Source of the DNA: Mannheimia varigena
GTDB lineage: Bacteria; Pseudomonadota; Gammaproteobacteria; Enterobacterales; Pasteurellaceae
NCBI RefSeq assembly: GCF_013377235.1
Contig: NZ_CP016226.1
Coordinates: forward strand, 558,001-622,000
DNA length: 64,000 nt
Reading direction: 5' to 3'
Shown here: positions 53,184 to 61,394 of the stretch, one piece after another
Numbering within the stretch: the stretch's first letter is position 1
Layout: every line of letters begins with the position of its first letter
The notes under the pieces: generated by a model
What the model was told of the DNA's origin: nothing
Databases searched by the model: none
What the model saw: the letters and a program-made list of their open reading frames with translations, nothing else
Translations under genes and position numbers: made by a program

Positions 53184-53990
53184 ATGAGTATGAAATTTGT
53201 GAAAGAACAACCGATCATTGAATTATCTAATATCGTTGTCCAATTTGCTTCTCGTGATGGTACTTTATTCAACCCGAAAAAATTCACGGCGGTAAATGAC
53301 GTGAGCCTAGCAATTCACGCCGGTGAAACCGTGGGCTTAGTAGGGCAATCCGGTTGTGGTAAATCGACCCTCGCCAGCGTGATGATCGGGCTTCAAAAAC
53401 CGACTTCAGGCGTGGTGAAATTCAACGGCTTGGAGATGAAATACGGCAGCCCACAAGCTCGCAAATATTTCGGTAGCCAAGTGTCGGTGATTTTCCAAGA
53501 TCCGGCAACCGCTCTCAACCCTCGTATGCGGGTGTTAGATATTTTGAAAGACCCGATGGACATTCACAATATCTTGCAACCGCAAGAGCGTGAAAAACGT
53601 GTGTATGACCTGCTATCTCGTGTGGGCTTACCTCGTTCGGCAGCCCTTGTTGAGCCAACCCGTTTATCGGGCGGTCAAAAACAACGTGTGGCGATTGCTC
53701 GTGCATTAGCGTTAAATCCGAAGCTGATTGTCGCAGACGAACCGACCTCTGCCCTTGACGTATCAGTACGTGCTCAAGTGCTTAACTTGTTGGCAGACTT
53801 GAAAAAAGAGCTAAACTTAGCAATGGTGTTTATTTCGCATGATTTACAAACCGTTCACCAAGTGTCAGACCGCATTGTGGTAATGAACGGCGGACAAATT
53901 GTTGAAATGGGCGATGCGAGACAAGTATTCGAAAATCCAAGCAAAGAATACACCCGCACATTGATTGAAGCAGCTCCATCATTGTTATAA
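53184..53990 (+). CDS. ABC transporter ATP-binding protein, DppF-like
   Basis: Second ATPase of the importer (268 residues): Walker A GQSGCGKS at residues 54-61, Q-loop VSVIFQDPATALNPRM, signature LSGGQKQRVAIARAL, Walker B LIVADEPTSALD and the switch histidine in FISHDLQTV. An AAGGAGG box lies before the ATG; an in-frame ATG two codons later is an alternative. Pairs with the ATPase half of the preceding fusion to form the nucleotide-binding dimer. The operon ends in palindromes and a USS terminator. Confidence 0.94.
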   Translation: MSMKFVKEQPIIELSNIVVQFASRDGTLFNPKKFTAVNDVSLAIHAGETVGLVGQSGCGKSTLASVMIGLQKPTSGVVKFNGLEMKYGSPQARKYFGSQVSVIFQDPATALNPRMRVLDILKDPMDIHNILQPQEREKRVYDLLSRVGLPRSAALVEPTRLSGGQKQRVAIARALALNPKLIVADEPTSALDVSVRAQVLNLLADLKKELNLAMVFISHDLQTVHQVSDRIVVMNGGQIVEMGDARQVFENPSKEYTRTLIEAAPSLL

Positions 53991-54002
53991 CGCCATTATA
54001 GC

Positions 54003-54030
54003 GTAGGGGAAAATTGCAATTTGCCCCTAC
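54003..54030. repeat. 28-bp palindromic repeat, copy 1
   Basis: Begins GTAGGGGAAAATTG and ends CAATTTGCCCCTAC: a near-perfect palindrome with one mismatched pair. A copy shorter by one base occurs at 58861-58887. Located right after the ABC operon and before its USS terminator. Confidence 0.75.
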
Positions 54031-54041
54031 CAAAAATTAAC

Positions 54042-54085
54042 AACAAGCGGTAAAATTTTCGAGAAATTTTACCGCTTGTTTTTTA
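54042..54085 (+). terminator. USS-derived terminator after the ABC operon
   Basis: A perfect 17-bp inverted repeat, AACAAGCGGTAAAATTT (54042-54058) against AAATTTTACCGCTTGTT (54064-54080), around a five-base loop, followed by TTTT. Both arms are full-length uptake signals including the AT extension. The clearest dual-use element in the window. Confidence 0.92.
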
Positions 54086-54105
54086 TATGGGGCAAATAAA
54101 AAATT

Positions 54106-54570
54106 ATGTATAACCTAAGAGTGATTGATATAAACACCAGAACACCATCATTAATAGAAGAATTATTGAAGTTATGGGAAAATTCTGTTCGAGAAACACA
54201 TTTATTTTTATCTGATGATGAAATAAAGAATATTAAGCAATATGTACCTCAAGCTATCAAAAATATTCCCATTTTAATCATTGCCGAAAATATAGAAAGC
54301 GATATTGTTGGTTTTATGGGTATTGATGACACAAGGCTTGAAATGTTATTCATTGCAACTTCGATGAGCGGGAAAGGCATTGGAAAACAATTATTGCAAT
54401 ATGGCATTGATCATTATTCAATAAATTCTCTTACAGTTAATGAGCAAAATCCCCAGGCTAAAGGATTTTATGAATATATGGGCTTTGAAGTTTATAAACG
54501 GACTGAATTAGATGAACAAGGCAATCCATACCCCTTGTTATATATGAGAAACAAAGAAGCTTTATTTTAA
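54106..54570 (+). CDS. GNAT-family N-acetyltransferase
   Basis: A 154-residue acetyltransferase of the GNAT fold: the acetyl-CoA pyrophosphate loop is ATSMSGKGIGKQLLQYGI (about residues 84-101) and the C-terminal NPQAKGFYEYMGFEVYKRTELDEQGNPYPLLYMR is typical of YjaB/ElaA-like members. The acceptor is unknown. Its stop codon is one base from the ATG of the flavoprotein gene, indicating coupling. Confidence 0.85.
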   Translation: MYNLRVIDINTRTPSLIEELLKLWENSVRETHLFLSDDEIKNIKQYVPQAIKNIPILIIAENIESDIVGFMGIDDTRLEMLFIATSMSGKGIGKQLLQYGIDHYSINSLTVNEQNPQAKGFYEYMGFEVYKRTELDEQGNPYPLLYMRNKEALF

Positions 54571-54571
54571 T

Positions 54572-56158
54572 ATGATTAAAATCACCCAAACAATAGAAAC
54601 TGATTTATTAATTGTCGGCTCCGGCATTGCCGGGCTTTCTGCGACTGTTGAAGCCCACAGCAAAGGCATTAATGCCCTCTTAATCAGCAAATCTACCATT
54701 GGCTCAGGGGCGAGCTATTTTCCGTTGAAAGCAACCCTTGGTATACAAGTCACTGGCAATGAAAACGATCACGCCCTTTTTCATAAAGATATTGAACATA
54801 TCGGCAAAGGCAAAACCAACCCACACGTTGTGCAAGCCTATATCGAAGATTCTCCGCAAGCGATTGAGTTACTCAACCGTATCGGCTTTGAGCCTTGGAA
54901 ACGTAACGACAACCGCCCGGCTTGCTTTGCGAAATACGCTCGCCCGATTTATCTGATTAAAGATTGGCGAACCGCAGCCCTTCGAGCCAAAGCGATTTTG
55001 GAGCAACAACAAATCCCCCATTATGAAAACGCCACGCTGCTGCACATCGTGGTGGAGAATAACCAAGTGCAAGGGGCGGTGTTTTCGCTCAATACAAGCG
55101 GTGAAATTTCTTATATTTTTTGCAAAACACAACATATTATTTTAGCCAGCGGCGGCATTGCCGGACTGTATAAAGACAACCTCTACCCTGCCGATGTGAT
55201 CGGCTCGCTCCATTCCGTTGCCGAACGAGCCGGAGCAACGCTGGTCAATTTGGCGTTTATTCAGTTTATCCCTGCCTTCGTTGAGCCGAAATATAAGGTG
55301 CTGTTTGGTGAACACACACTGAAATATGTGACCGAAATCACTGACGCCAACGGCAATAATCTGTTTCCCCATTTGAGCAAAACAGAATTTGCCAAAATGA
55401 TGCGGGAACGCAGCCATTACGCCCCTTTCAGCTTGGATTTCGAGTGCGTGGAATTTGATTTGGTGATGATGAAACATCTGCTGGAAAACCCGAGCGAAAA
55501 AGGGATTTTCCTGAAATATAGCCAGGCACTTTATGAAGATAAAGAAGAGTTTTACACCGTCTACCTAAATTGGCTGAAAAATGAAGTGGGGATTAATTTA
55601 GTCAAAGATAGAATTGCGATTAAGCCTTTTGCCCATAGCTGCAACGGCGGTATTCAGATTAATGAGTGGGGAGAAAGTGCGGTGAAAGGCTTGTTTGCGA
55701 TTGGCGAAATTTCCCACTGTATTGAGGGGGCGAACCGAATGGGCGGCAATTCAGTCGGCGGCGGTTTGGTGTTTACCAAACGTGCGGTAGCGGAAATTAC
55801 ACGCTCGCTACAAGCACCCGATTTGCAAAAAAACAGCGAAATTTCACCGCTTGCAGCGGCTGAAAAGGCATTAAATCAGCTTAAAAATCCGAATGCTGAT
55901 CTCACTCTCACCGCAAGCCAACTGCTTTCCATCATTCGGGAAAAAATGGCGTTGTATGCCAATGTATATCGCACCAAAGCGAATCTGACCTCGCTCTTAA
56001 GAGACTTGGAGAAGTTAGAACAGCAGTTCGACCCGATTTATCACGCTGAATTTCAAGGCATTGAGGTTTACAACGCCTTAAAAACCGCTCAGTTAGTAGT
56101 AAAAAATATGCTCAATGAGAAGAGTTTAGGGGCGCACTACTTAGATGATAAAAATTAG
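54572..56158 (+). CDS. FAD-dependent oxidoreductase, fumarate reductase/L-aspartate oxidase-like
   Basis: A 528-residue flavoprotein. The dinucleotide motif VGSGIAGLSATVEAHSKG (Gly16 onward) opens the FAD domain, and IAIKPFAHSCNGGIQIN...GLFAIGEISHCIEGANRMGGNSVGGGLVFTKRA resembles the SdhA/FrdA/NadB family. The capping-domain active-site pattern differs from NadB, and no FrdB, nadA or nadC partner is nearby. It could be a soluble dehydrogenase or oxidase of a small carboxylic or amino acid. Coupled to the GNAT gene before it and followed by nhaC after 47 bases. Confidence 0.78.
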   Translation: MIKITQTIETDLLIVGSGIAGLSATVEAHSKGINALLISKSTIGSGASYFPLKATLGIQVTGNENDHALFHKDIEHIGKGKTNPHVVQAYIEDSPQAIELLNRIGFEPWKRNDNRPACFAKYARPIYLIKDWRTAALRAKAILEQQQIPHYENATLLHIVVENNQVQGAVFSLNTSGEISYIFCKTQHIILASGGIAGLYKDNLYPADVIGSLHSVAERAGATLVNLAFIQFIPAFVEPKYKVLFGEHTLKYVTEITDANGNNLFPHLSKTEFAKMMRERSHYAPFSLDFECVEFDLVMMKHLLENPSEKGIFLKYSQALYEDKEEFYTVYLNWLKNEVGINLVKDRIAIKPFAHSCNGGIQINEWGESAVKGLFAIGEISHCIEGANRMGGNSVGGGLVFTKRAVAEITRSLQAPDLQKNSEISPLAAAEKALNQLKNPNADLTLTASQLLSIIREKMALYANVYRTKANLTSLLRDLEKLEQQFDPIYHAEFQGIEVYNALKTAQLVVKNMLNEKSLGAHYLDDKN

Positions 56159-56205
56159 TCTATAATAGCTCACTTTCATAAAGAATAATAAATATAGGAG
56201 TATAA

Positions 56206-57588
56206 ATGAATAACTACCTACTTAAATTAAAACCGATGACAGCGGTTATACTTTCGCTTTTAACGGTTTTTATCTTGGGTTTTACCATGATTGGGCTTGG
56301 CTGGGTGCCGCAAATTTCGATTTTAGCAGTCATTGTCATTCTGCTACTTTTCGGATTAGTCAATAAAATTCCATTTAAAAATATGCAAGAAGGTATGGCA
56401 AATGGTCTAATGTCAGGTATTGGTGCAGTTTATTTGTTCTTTTTTATCGGATTATTAGTTTCCGCATTGATGATGTCTGGTGCGATCCCTACTTTAATGT
56501 ATTATGGTTTAAGTGTGATTTCACCTGAATTATTTTACATCTCTGCTTTTGCCTTAAGTTCTGTGGTAGGTATCGCCTTAGGCAGTAGTTTAACTACGAC
56601 TGCAACTATCGGCGTTGCCTTTATTGGCATGGCTTCAGCATTTGGGGCAAACCCTGCAATTGTAGCGGGTGCCGTTGTATCAGGGGCATTCTTTGGCGAC
56701 AAAACGTCTCCACTTTCAGACACAACAACTATTGCTGCTTCTGTTGTAGGGATTGATATGTTCGCCCATATCCGCAATATGCTTTATACTACTATTCCAG
56801 CCTGGATTTTAACAGCTCTTATCCTTTGGTTTTTAACCGAACCTGCTGATGCACAAAATTTAGCAAATATTGAGAGTTTAAAAACTAACTTACAAGAAAC
56901 AGGATTAATACACGGCTACTCTTTGTTACCTTTTGTTACCTTAATTTTAATGGCAATTAAGCGTGTTAATTCCATTTATATTATTGTTACTACGGTAATG
57001 CTCTCTCTGATTATTACCTATACTCATAGTTCGCCAACACTTGAACAACTAGGCAATTATTTCTTTACTGGCTATAAACCCGTTGAAGGTGTAGATTTAG
57101 GCGAAGTAGCATCATTAGTTTCTCGTGGAGGAATTAATAGTATGTTCTTTACCATTACTATTGTGCTATTAGCCTTAAGTTTAGGCGGTTTATTGCAAAT
57201 TCTAGGTATTTTACCTGCCCTGCTAAAAGGTATTAGTGGCTTTTTAACCAACACGGGGCGTGTTACTTTAGTGGTTGCCAGTACCGCAGTTGGAATTAAT
57301 GTATTAATAGGCGAGCAATATTTAAGTTTATTATTATCAGGAAATACCTTCCGTTCAACTTACGAGCGCTTAGGTTTAGAGCTTAAAAATTTATCTCGCA
57401 CTATTGAAGATGCAGGTACGGTAATCAACCCATTAGTGCCTTGGAGTGTGTGTGGTGTGTTTATCAGTAGCGTACTCAATGTACCAGTGTTAGACTATTT
57501 ACCTTATGCGTTCTTCTGTTATATCTGTTTAATCCTCACCTTAATTTTTGGATTTACAGGGGTAACTATCAGTAAAAAAGCAAACTAA
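56206..57588 (+). CDS. nhaC: Na+/H+ antiporter, NhaC family
   Basis: A 460-residue inner-membrane protein with about 11-12 helices. The family features are ALGSSLTTTATIGVAFIGMA, GAFFGDKTSPLSDTTTIAAS and the C-terminal NLSRTIEDAGTVINPLVPWSVCGVF. NhaC proteins exchange sodium for protons or, in some members (MleN), malate-Na+ for lactate-H+. With a carboxylate-type flavoprotein next to it, organic-acid exchange is possible, but it is an inference. Closed by a perfect terminator palindrome. Confidence 0.88.
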   Translation: MNNYLLKLKPMTAVILSLLTVFILGFTMIGLGWVPQISILAVIVILLLFGLVNKIPFKNMQEGMANGLMSGIGAVYLFFFIGLLVSALMMSGAIPTLMYYGLSVISPELFYISAFALSSVVGIALGSSLTTTATIGVAFIGMASAFGANPAIVAGAVVSGAFFGDKTSPLSDTTTIAASVVGIDMFAHIRNMLYTTIPAWILTALILWFLTEPADAQNLANIESLKTNLQETGLIHGYSLLPFVTLILMAIKRVNSIYIIVTTVMLSLIITYTHSSPTLEQLGNYFFTGYKPVEGVDLGEVASLVSRGGINSMFFTITIVLLALSLGGLLQILGILPALLKGISGFLTNTGRVTLVVASTAVGINVLIGEQYLSLLLSGNTFRSTYERLGLELKNLSRTIEDAGTVINPLVPWSVCGVFISSVLNVPVLDYLPYAFFCYICLILTLIFGFTGVTISKKAN

Positions 57589-57609
57589 AATGTAAAGCTA
57601 AGCTATAAA

Positions 57610-57637
57610 AAAATGCCTACAAATTTGTAGGCATTTT
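57610..57637. terminator. Bidirectional terminator between nhaC and dxr
   Basis: AAAATGCCTACAAA (57610-57623) and TTTGTAGGCATTTT (57624-57637) form a perfect 28-base palindrome, giving a stem with A-run and T-run on both strands. Serves the convergent nhaC and dxr genes. Confidence 0.88.
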
Positions 57638-57642
57638 GCTTA

Positions 57643-58833
57643 TTAGAGTTGAATAACTGCTTGTTTTGCTAATTCTCTGGCAAGCTTATCAATATGTAAT
57701 ACATCAGCAATTTCTTTCACTTGAATTGGCGCAATATTTTCCACCACTGTTCGATTTACATTTACAATATCGGTAAAACGGATTTGCCCATTTAAAAATG
57801 CCTCAACGGCAACTTCATTTGCCGCATTCATCGCTGTAGTTGCATATTGCCCTTCGGCAAAAGCCTCAATCGCTAATTTTAAGTTCGGATAACGAGCAAA
57901 ATCAGGCTCAATAAAAGTCAGCTCTTTGAGCTTAAAGAAATCGAGCGGTGGCACGCCGGCATTAATGCGGTTCGGGTAAGCCATTGTGTGAGCAATCGGG
58001 GTACACATATCCGGATTGCCCATTTGGGCGATTACCGAGCCGTCAATATATCGCACCATCGAGTGAATAATGGATTGTGGGTGAATAATAATTTCCATCT
58101 CGTCTGCCGTTGCATTAAACAACCAACGAGCTTCAATGTACTCCAAACCTTTATTCATCATTGTGGCAGAATCGACCGAGATCTTTTTACCCATCGACCA
58201 ATTTGGGTGAGCAACAGCTTGAGCAGGTGTAATCGCATCAAATTCATTTAATGGCTTAGTACGGAACGGACCGCCTGACCCTGTTAAAATAATTTTGCTT
58301 ACGCCTAACTCTGCAAGCGGGCAAAAGCCCACTTTCTCTTGAGCTTCAGGCGGTAGCGATTGAAAAATCGCATTATGTTCGCTATCCACCGGCAAAAGTG
58401 CCGCTCCGGATTTGCGGGCTTCGTCAATAAAAATCTGTCCGCAAGTAACAAGAGATTCTTTGTTCGCCAGTAGCACTCTCTTGCCTGCTTTCACCGCAGA
58501 AAGCGTTGGTAATAAGCCTGCCGCCCCCACAATTGCTGCCATTACCATATCCACATCAGCGTGAGCACAAAGATTACAAATCGCTTTCTGTCCTGCTAAT
58601 ACTTCGGTTTTTATGCCTAAATTTGCTAATGCTATTTTCAGTTCTTGAGCTGCTTTTTCATCGTCCATTGCCGCAAAAGTTGGCTTGTATTGTTGGCATT
58701 GTTCAATCATTAATGCCTCATTTTTTCCGCCTACTAAGGCAAAAATTTCGTACTGTTCTTTATTATGCTCAACTACCGATAATGTGCTTTTACCGATTGA
58801 ACCTGTTGAACCTAAAATCACTAATTTTTTCAT
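57643..58833 (-). CDS. dxr: 1-deoxy-D-xylulose 5-phosphate reductoisomerase
   Basis: Second step of the MEP isoprenoid pathway, giving MEP with NADPH; target of fosmidomycin. The 396-residue protein has the NADPH motif GSTGSIGKST (residues 8-17), the metal and substrate motif VDSEHNAIFQ, GSGGPFRT, and the catalytic-loop region NWSMGKKISVDSATMMNKGLE. It is separated by about 100 bases, including a palindromic repeat, from relA upstream. Confidence 0.96.
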   Translation of the reverse strand: MKKLVILGSTGSIGKSTLSVVEHNKEQYEIFALVGGKNEALMIEQCQQYKPTFAAMDDEKAAQELKIALANLGIKTEVLAGQKAICNLCAHADVDMVMAAIVGAAGLLPTLSAVKAGKRVLLANKESLVTCGQIFIDEARKSGAALLPVDSEHNAIFQSLPPEAQEKVGFCPLAELGVSKIILTGSGGPFRTKPLNEFDAITPAQAVAHPNWSMGKKISVDSATMMNKGLEYIEARWLFNATADEMEIIIHPQSIIHSMVRYIDGSVIAQMGNPDMCTPIAHTMAYPNRINAGVPPLDFFKLKELTFIEPDFARYPNLKLAIEAFAEGQYATTAMNAANEVAVEAFLNGQIRFTDIVNVNRTVVENIAPIQVKEIADVLHIDKLARELAKQAVIQL

Positions 58834-58860
58834 TTTTAGATTTAATTCCTAACATCTCGT

Positions 58861-58887
58861 GTAGGGGAAAATTGCAATTTGCCCTAC
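58861..58887. repeat. 27-bp palindromic repeat, copy 2
   Basis: Reads GTAGGGGAAAATTG then CAATTTGCCCTAC, identical to the copy at 54003-54030 except for one missing C in the right arm. It lies between relA and dxr, beside a degenerate uptake signal (AATCGCTTGT) at about 58924. Confidence 0.72.
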
Positions 58888-58936
58888 TGATTTTCACGTT
58901 ATTTGCAAATTTTTTATCAAAAACAATCGCTTGTAT

Positions 58937-61135
58937 TTAACTTGAAAGTCGTTTTGCCTCAATCACATCATCTAACTGCGATACTCTAGCTAATAATTTA
59001 GTTAAAATCGCAACATTATTGAGCTGAATTTCCATATCAATAGTTGCAAGGCTTCGTTTCACATCCGTTCGGCTCGAAACGCCTAACACGTTTACTTTTT
59101 CATTCGCCATAATCGCACTCACATCTCGTAATAAACCATTTCTATCATTTGCAATCACACGAATAGTCAAACTCAAGCCTGAAACATAACCTTCACCCCA
59201 ATCAGCTTCCACCACACGTTCCGGATTTGCATTCAACAATTCGTGTAATTGCTCACAATCCGCACGATGAATAGAAATACCTCGCCCTTGCGTAATATAG
59301 CCTAAAATTTCATCGCCCGGGATCGGCTGGCAACAACGAGCAATGGAGTGCATTAAATTCCCCACCCCCTCAACAACCACATAACCTTTGCTTGGTTTTG
59401 GCTGATTGTTGTTTTTATTGACCTGTTTTAGTACCGCCTCATCTTCTTGTTCAGCCGTTGGTTTAATTAACTTTGATTGTAAATAGTGCATTAACTGATG
59501 CAGACGGATATCACCACCACCAATGCCGGCGTATAGGTCATCAAATTGCTTCAAGTTATAGCGAGGCAATGCGTACTCTTCGATTTGTCTGAGTGTGAAA
59601 CCAAATTTTTCCATTTCAGCTTCAAGGGCTTCTTTGCCAATTGGAATATTCTTTTCACGATCTAATTTCTTAAACCACGCAATAATTTTGGAGCGAGCTT
59701 TACTGGTATTAACGAACCCTGCATTTGGATTAAGCCAATCTCGGCTTGGATTTGGTTCTTTTTGCGTGATAATTTCGACCTGATCTCCCATCTGTAAATG
59801 ATAAGTAAATGGCACAATTCGACCAGCCACTTTTGCCCCGATACAACGGTGACCGATTTCGCTATGAATGGCGTATGCGAAGTCCAGCGGTGTTGCTTTT
59901 TGTGGTAGATCAATCACTTCGCCTCGTGGCGTAAAGACATAAACGCGGTCATCAAAAATTTGTGTCCGCATTTCTGCCACCATATCACTAGAATCAGCAA
60001 GATCGTTTTGCCACTCAAGTAATTTTCGTAACCACACAATTTTTTCTTCGTAGCCTGAACGTCCTGCAGTTGCTCCTTCTTTGTATTTCCAGTGCGCTGC
60101 CACACCAAGCTCTGCATCATCGTGCATTTGTTGGGTACGGATTTGCACCTCAATGGTTTTATCACCTTCGCCTAATACAACAGTATGTAATGATTGATAA
60201 CCGTTAGGTTTTGGGTTAGCAATATAATCATCAAAATGTTCCGGCAAGTGTGTATATTTAGTGTGGATAATACCTAATGCGGTATAGCAATCTTCTAAAG
60301 TTGGTACAATCACTCTCACTGCTCGCACATCAAAAAGTTGGTTGAATTTTAAACGCTTTTTCTGCATTTTTTTCCAAATGCTGTAGATATGTTTTGGGCG
60401 ACCATAAACCTGCACATTATCAATTTCACCAGCTAAACAAGCGGTCAAATCTGCTACAAAATTTGCAATATAATGTTCACGATCCACTCGGCGTTCACCT
60501 AAATCAAACTTCGCAATTTGAGTGTAAGAAACGGGATGTAAAATACGGAAGCAATAATCTTCCAATTCCCATTTTAGCTGTCCAATGCCTAAGCGGTTGG
60601 CAAGTGGAGCATAAACGTGGGAACATTCTTTAGCAGCTAATACCGTATCTTCCTCCGTGTGATGGCTGCCATCACGCAAATAAGCAATTCGTTCGGCAAG
60701 TTTGATAACCACACAGCGGAAATCATCAACCATTGCCAGCAACATACGGCGGATATTATCGATTTGTAAATCAGACACATTATGAGCAGAAAGCTGGCGA
60801 ATATTTTCCATTTCCAGCACGCCTTTCACGAGGTTTTTGATGTGATTATTGAAATCTTCTTTTAATTGAACAAGATCAATAATGTTATGTTTCACAAGTG
60901 GGAATAAAAGCGCCGCAACCAGACTGTTATCATCCATATTCAAGCCGTGTAGCACCTCAACCATCTCAATGCCATACCACATCAAACTGTAATCGGCATC
61001 GAGCGTTTCTTGAGCGTAATCCCAAGCATGTTGAATACGTTCACTAGTTACAGGAGACATATTCAGGCTCGTACACCAGCTTGCTAATTCAAAATTATTT
61101 GGATCAAGTTGGTGGGAATAACGAATTGCTACCAT
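58937..61135 (-). CDS. relA: (p)ppGpp synthetase RelA
   Basis: Ribosome-associated stringent-response enzyme. The 732-residue protein has a degenerate hydrolase domain: the HDxxED signature of SpoT is replaced by FPLV at about residues 78-81, so it should be synthetase-only. The synthetase domain has RPKHIYSIWKKMQKKRLKF and FDVRAVRVI; TGS (YVFTPRGEVIDLPQ) and the zinc-finger/ACT domains (CCQPIPGDEILGYITQGRGISIHR, then the ACT domain) follow. GGAGG lies six bases before the ATG. A USS copy lies in frame at 60437-60445. Confidence 0.96.
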   Translation of the reverse strand: MVAIRYSHQLDPNNFELASWCTSLNMSPVTSERIQHAWDYAQETLDADYSLMWYGIEMVEVLHGLNMDDNSLVAALLFPLVKHNIIDLVQLKEDFNNHIKNLVKGVLEMENIRQLSAHNVSDLQIDNIRRMLLAMVDDFRCVVIKLAERIAYLRDGSHHTEEDTVLAAKECSHVYAPLANRLGIGQLKWELEDYCFRILHPVSYTQIAKFDLGERRVDREHYIANFVADLTACLAGEIDNVQVYGRPKHIYSIWKKMQKKRLKFNQLFDVRAVRVIVPTLEDCYTALGIIHTKYTHLPEHFDDYIANPKPNGYQSLHTVVLGEGDKTIEVQIRTQQMHDDAELGVAAHWKYKEGATAGRSGYEEKIVWLRKLLEWQNDLADSSDMVAEMRTQIFDDRVYVFTPRGEVIDLPQKATPLDFAYAIHSEIGHRCIGAKVAGRIVPFTYHLQMGDQVEIITQKEPNPSRDWLNPNAGFVNTSKARSKIIAWFKKLDREKNIPIGKEALEAEMEKFGFTLRQIEEYALPRYNLKQFDDLYAGIGGGDIRLHQLMHYLQSKLIKPTAEQEDEAVLKQVNKNNNQPKPSKGYVVVEGVGNLMHSIARCCQPIPGDEILGYITQGRGISIHRADCEQLHELLNANPERVVEADWGEGYVSGLSLTIRVIANDRNGLLRDVSAIMANEKVNVLGVSSRTDVKRSLATIDMEIQLNNVAILTKLLARVSQLDDVIEAKRLSS

Positions 61136-61278
61136 AAAGCCTCCTTGTAAATTTTCGTCAAAATCAGACCGCTTGTTATCGCTTGATATGGAGCGTAATT
61201 ATACGTCTAATTTCAGAAAAAATTTACCCTTTTTATAAAAATTTAGTATAGAGCTTAGAACTTAAATTAATCCTTAAG

Positions 61279-61303
61279 AGGTAGCTACCTTGTGATAAAT
61301 CAA
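61279..61303 (+). promoter_or_regulatory. Palindrome and FNR-like half site upstream of hemA
   Basis: AGGTAGCTACCT at 61279-61290 is a perfect 12-base palindrome. It runs into TTGTGATAAATCAA at 61290-61303, whose right half fits the FNR/HlyX box (TTGAT-N4-ATCAA) and whose left half does not. It lies about 100 bases before the hemA start. Redox control of hemA is known in E. coli, so a regulatory role is reasonable but unproven. Confidence 0.35.
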
Positions 61304-61394
61304 ACCTATTAACACAATCATTTGCACGACTTCACGCTCTTGATTAAAATACTCATGTTTTTATTTTTAAATTTTATCTTTTCTGTGGGAAACA

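Larger units (their letters stand above)
3542..61176. repeat. Uptake signal sequences, about 35 exact 9-mers (window-wide list)
   Basis: Plus-orientation copies (ACAAGCGGT) start at 3542, 9130, 10276, 13133, 16135, 23611, 28265, 32533, 38836, 41224, 44141, 44481, 47041, 50056, 54043, 55094 and 60437. Minus-orientation copies (ACCGCTTGT) start at 3582, 5634, 7815, 8564, 12881, 14087, 17014, 23649, 28343, 29900, 36437, 39897, 43404, 47024, 47771, 50084, 54071 and 61168. Many carry a trailing C and an AAAATTT-like AT extension. One-base variants (GCAAGCGGT, TCAAGCGGT, AAAAGCGGT) occur as well. About half lie inside genes in frame. Confidence 0.9.
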
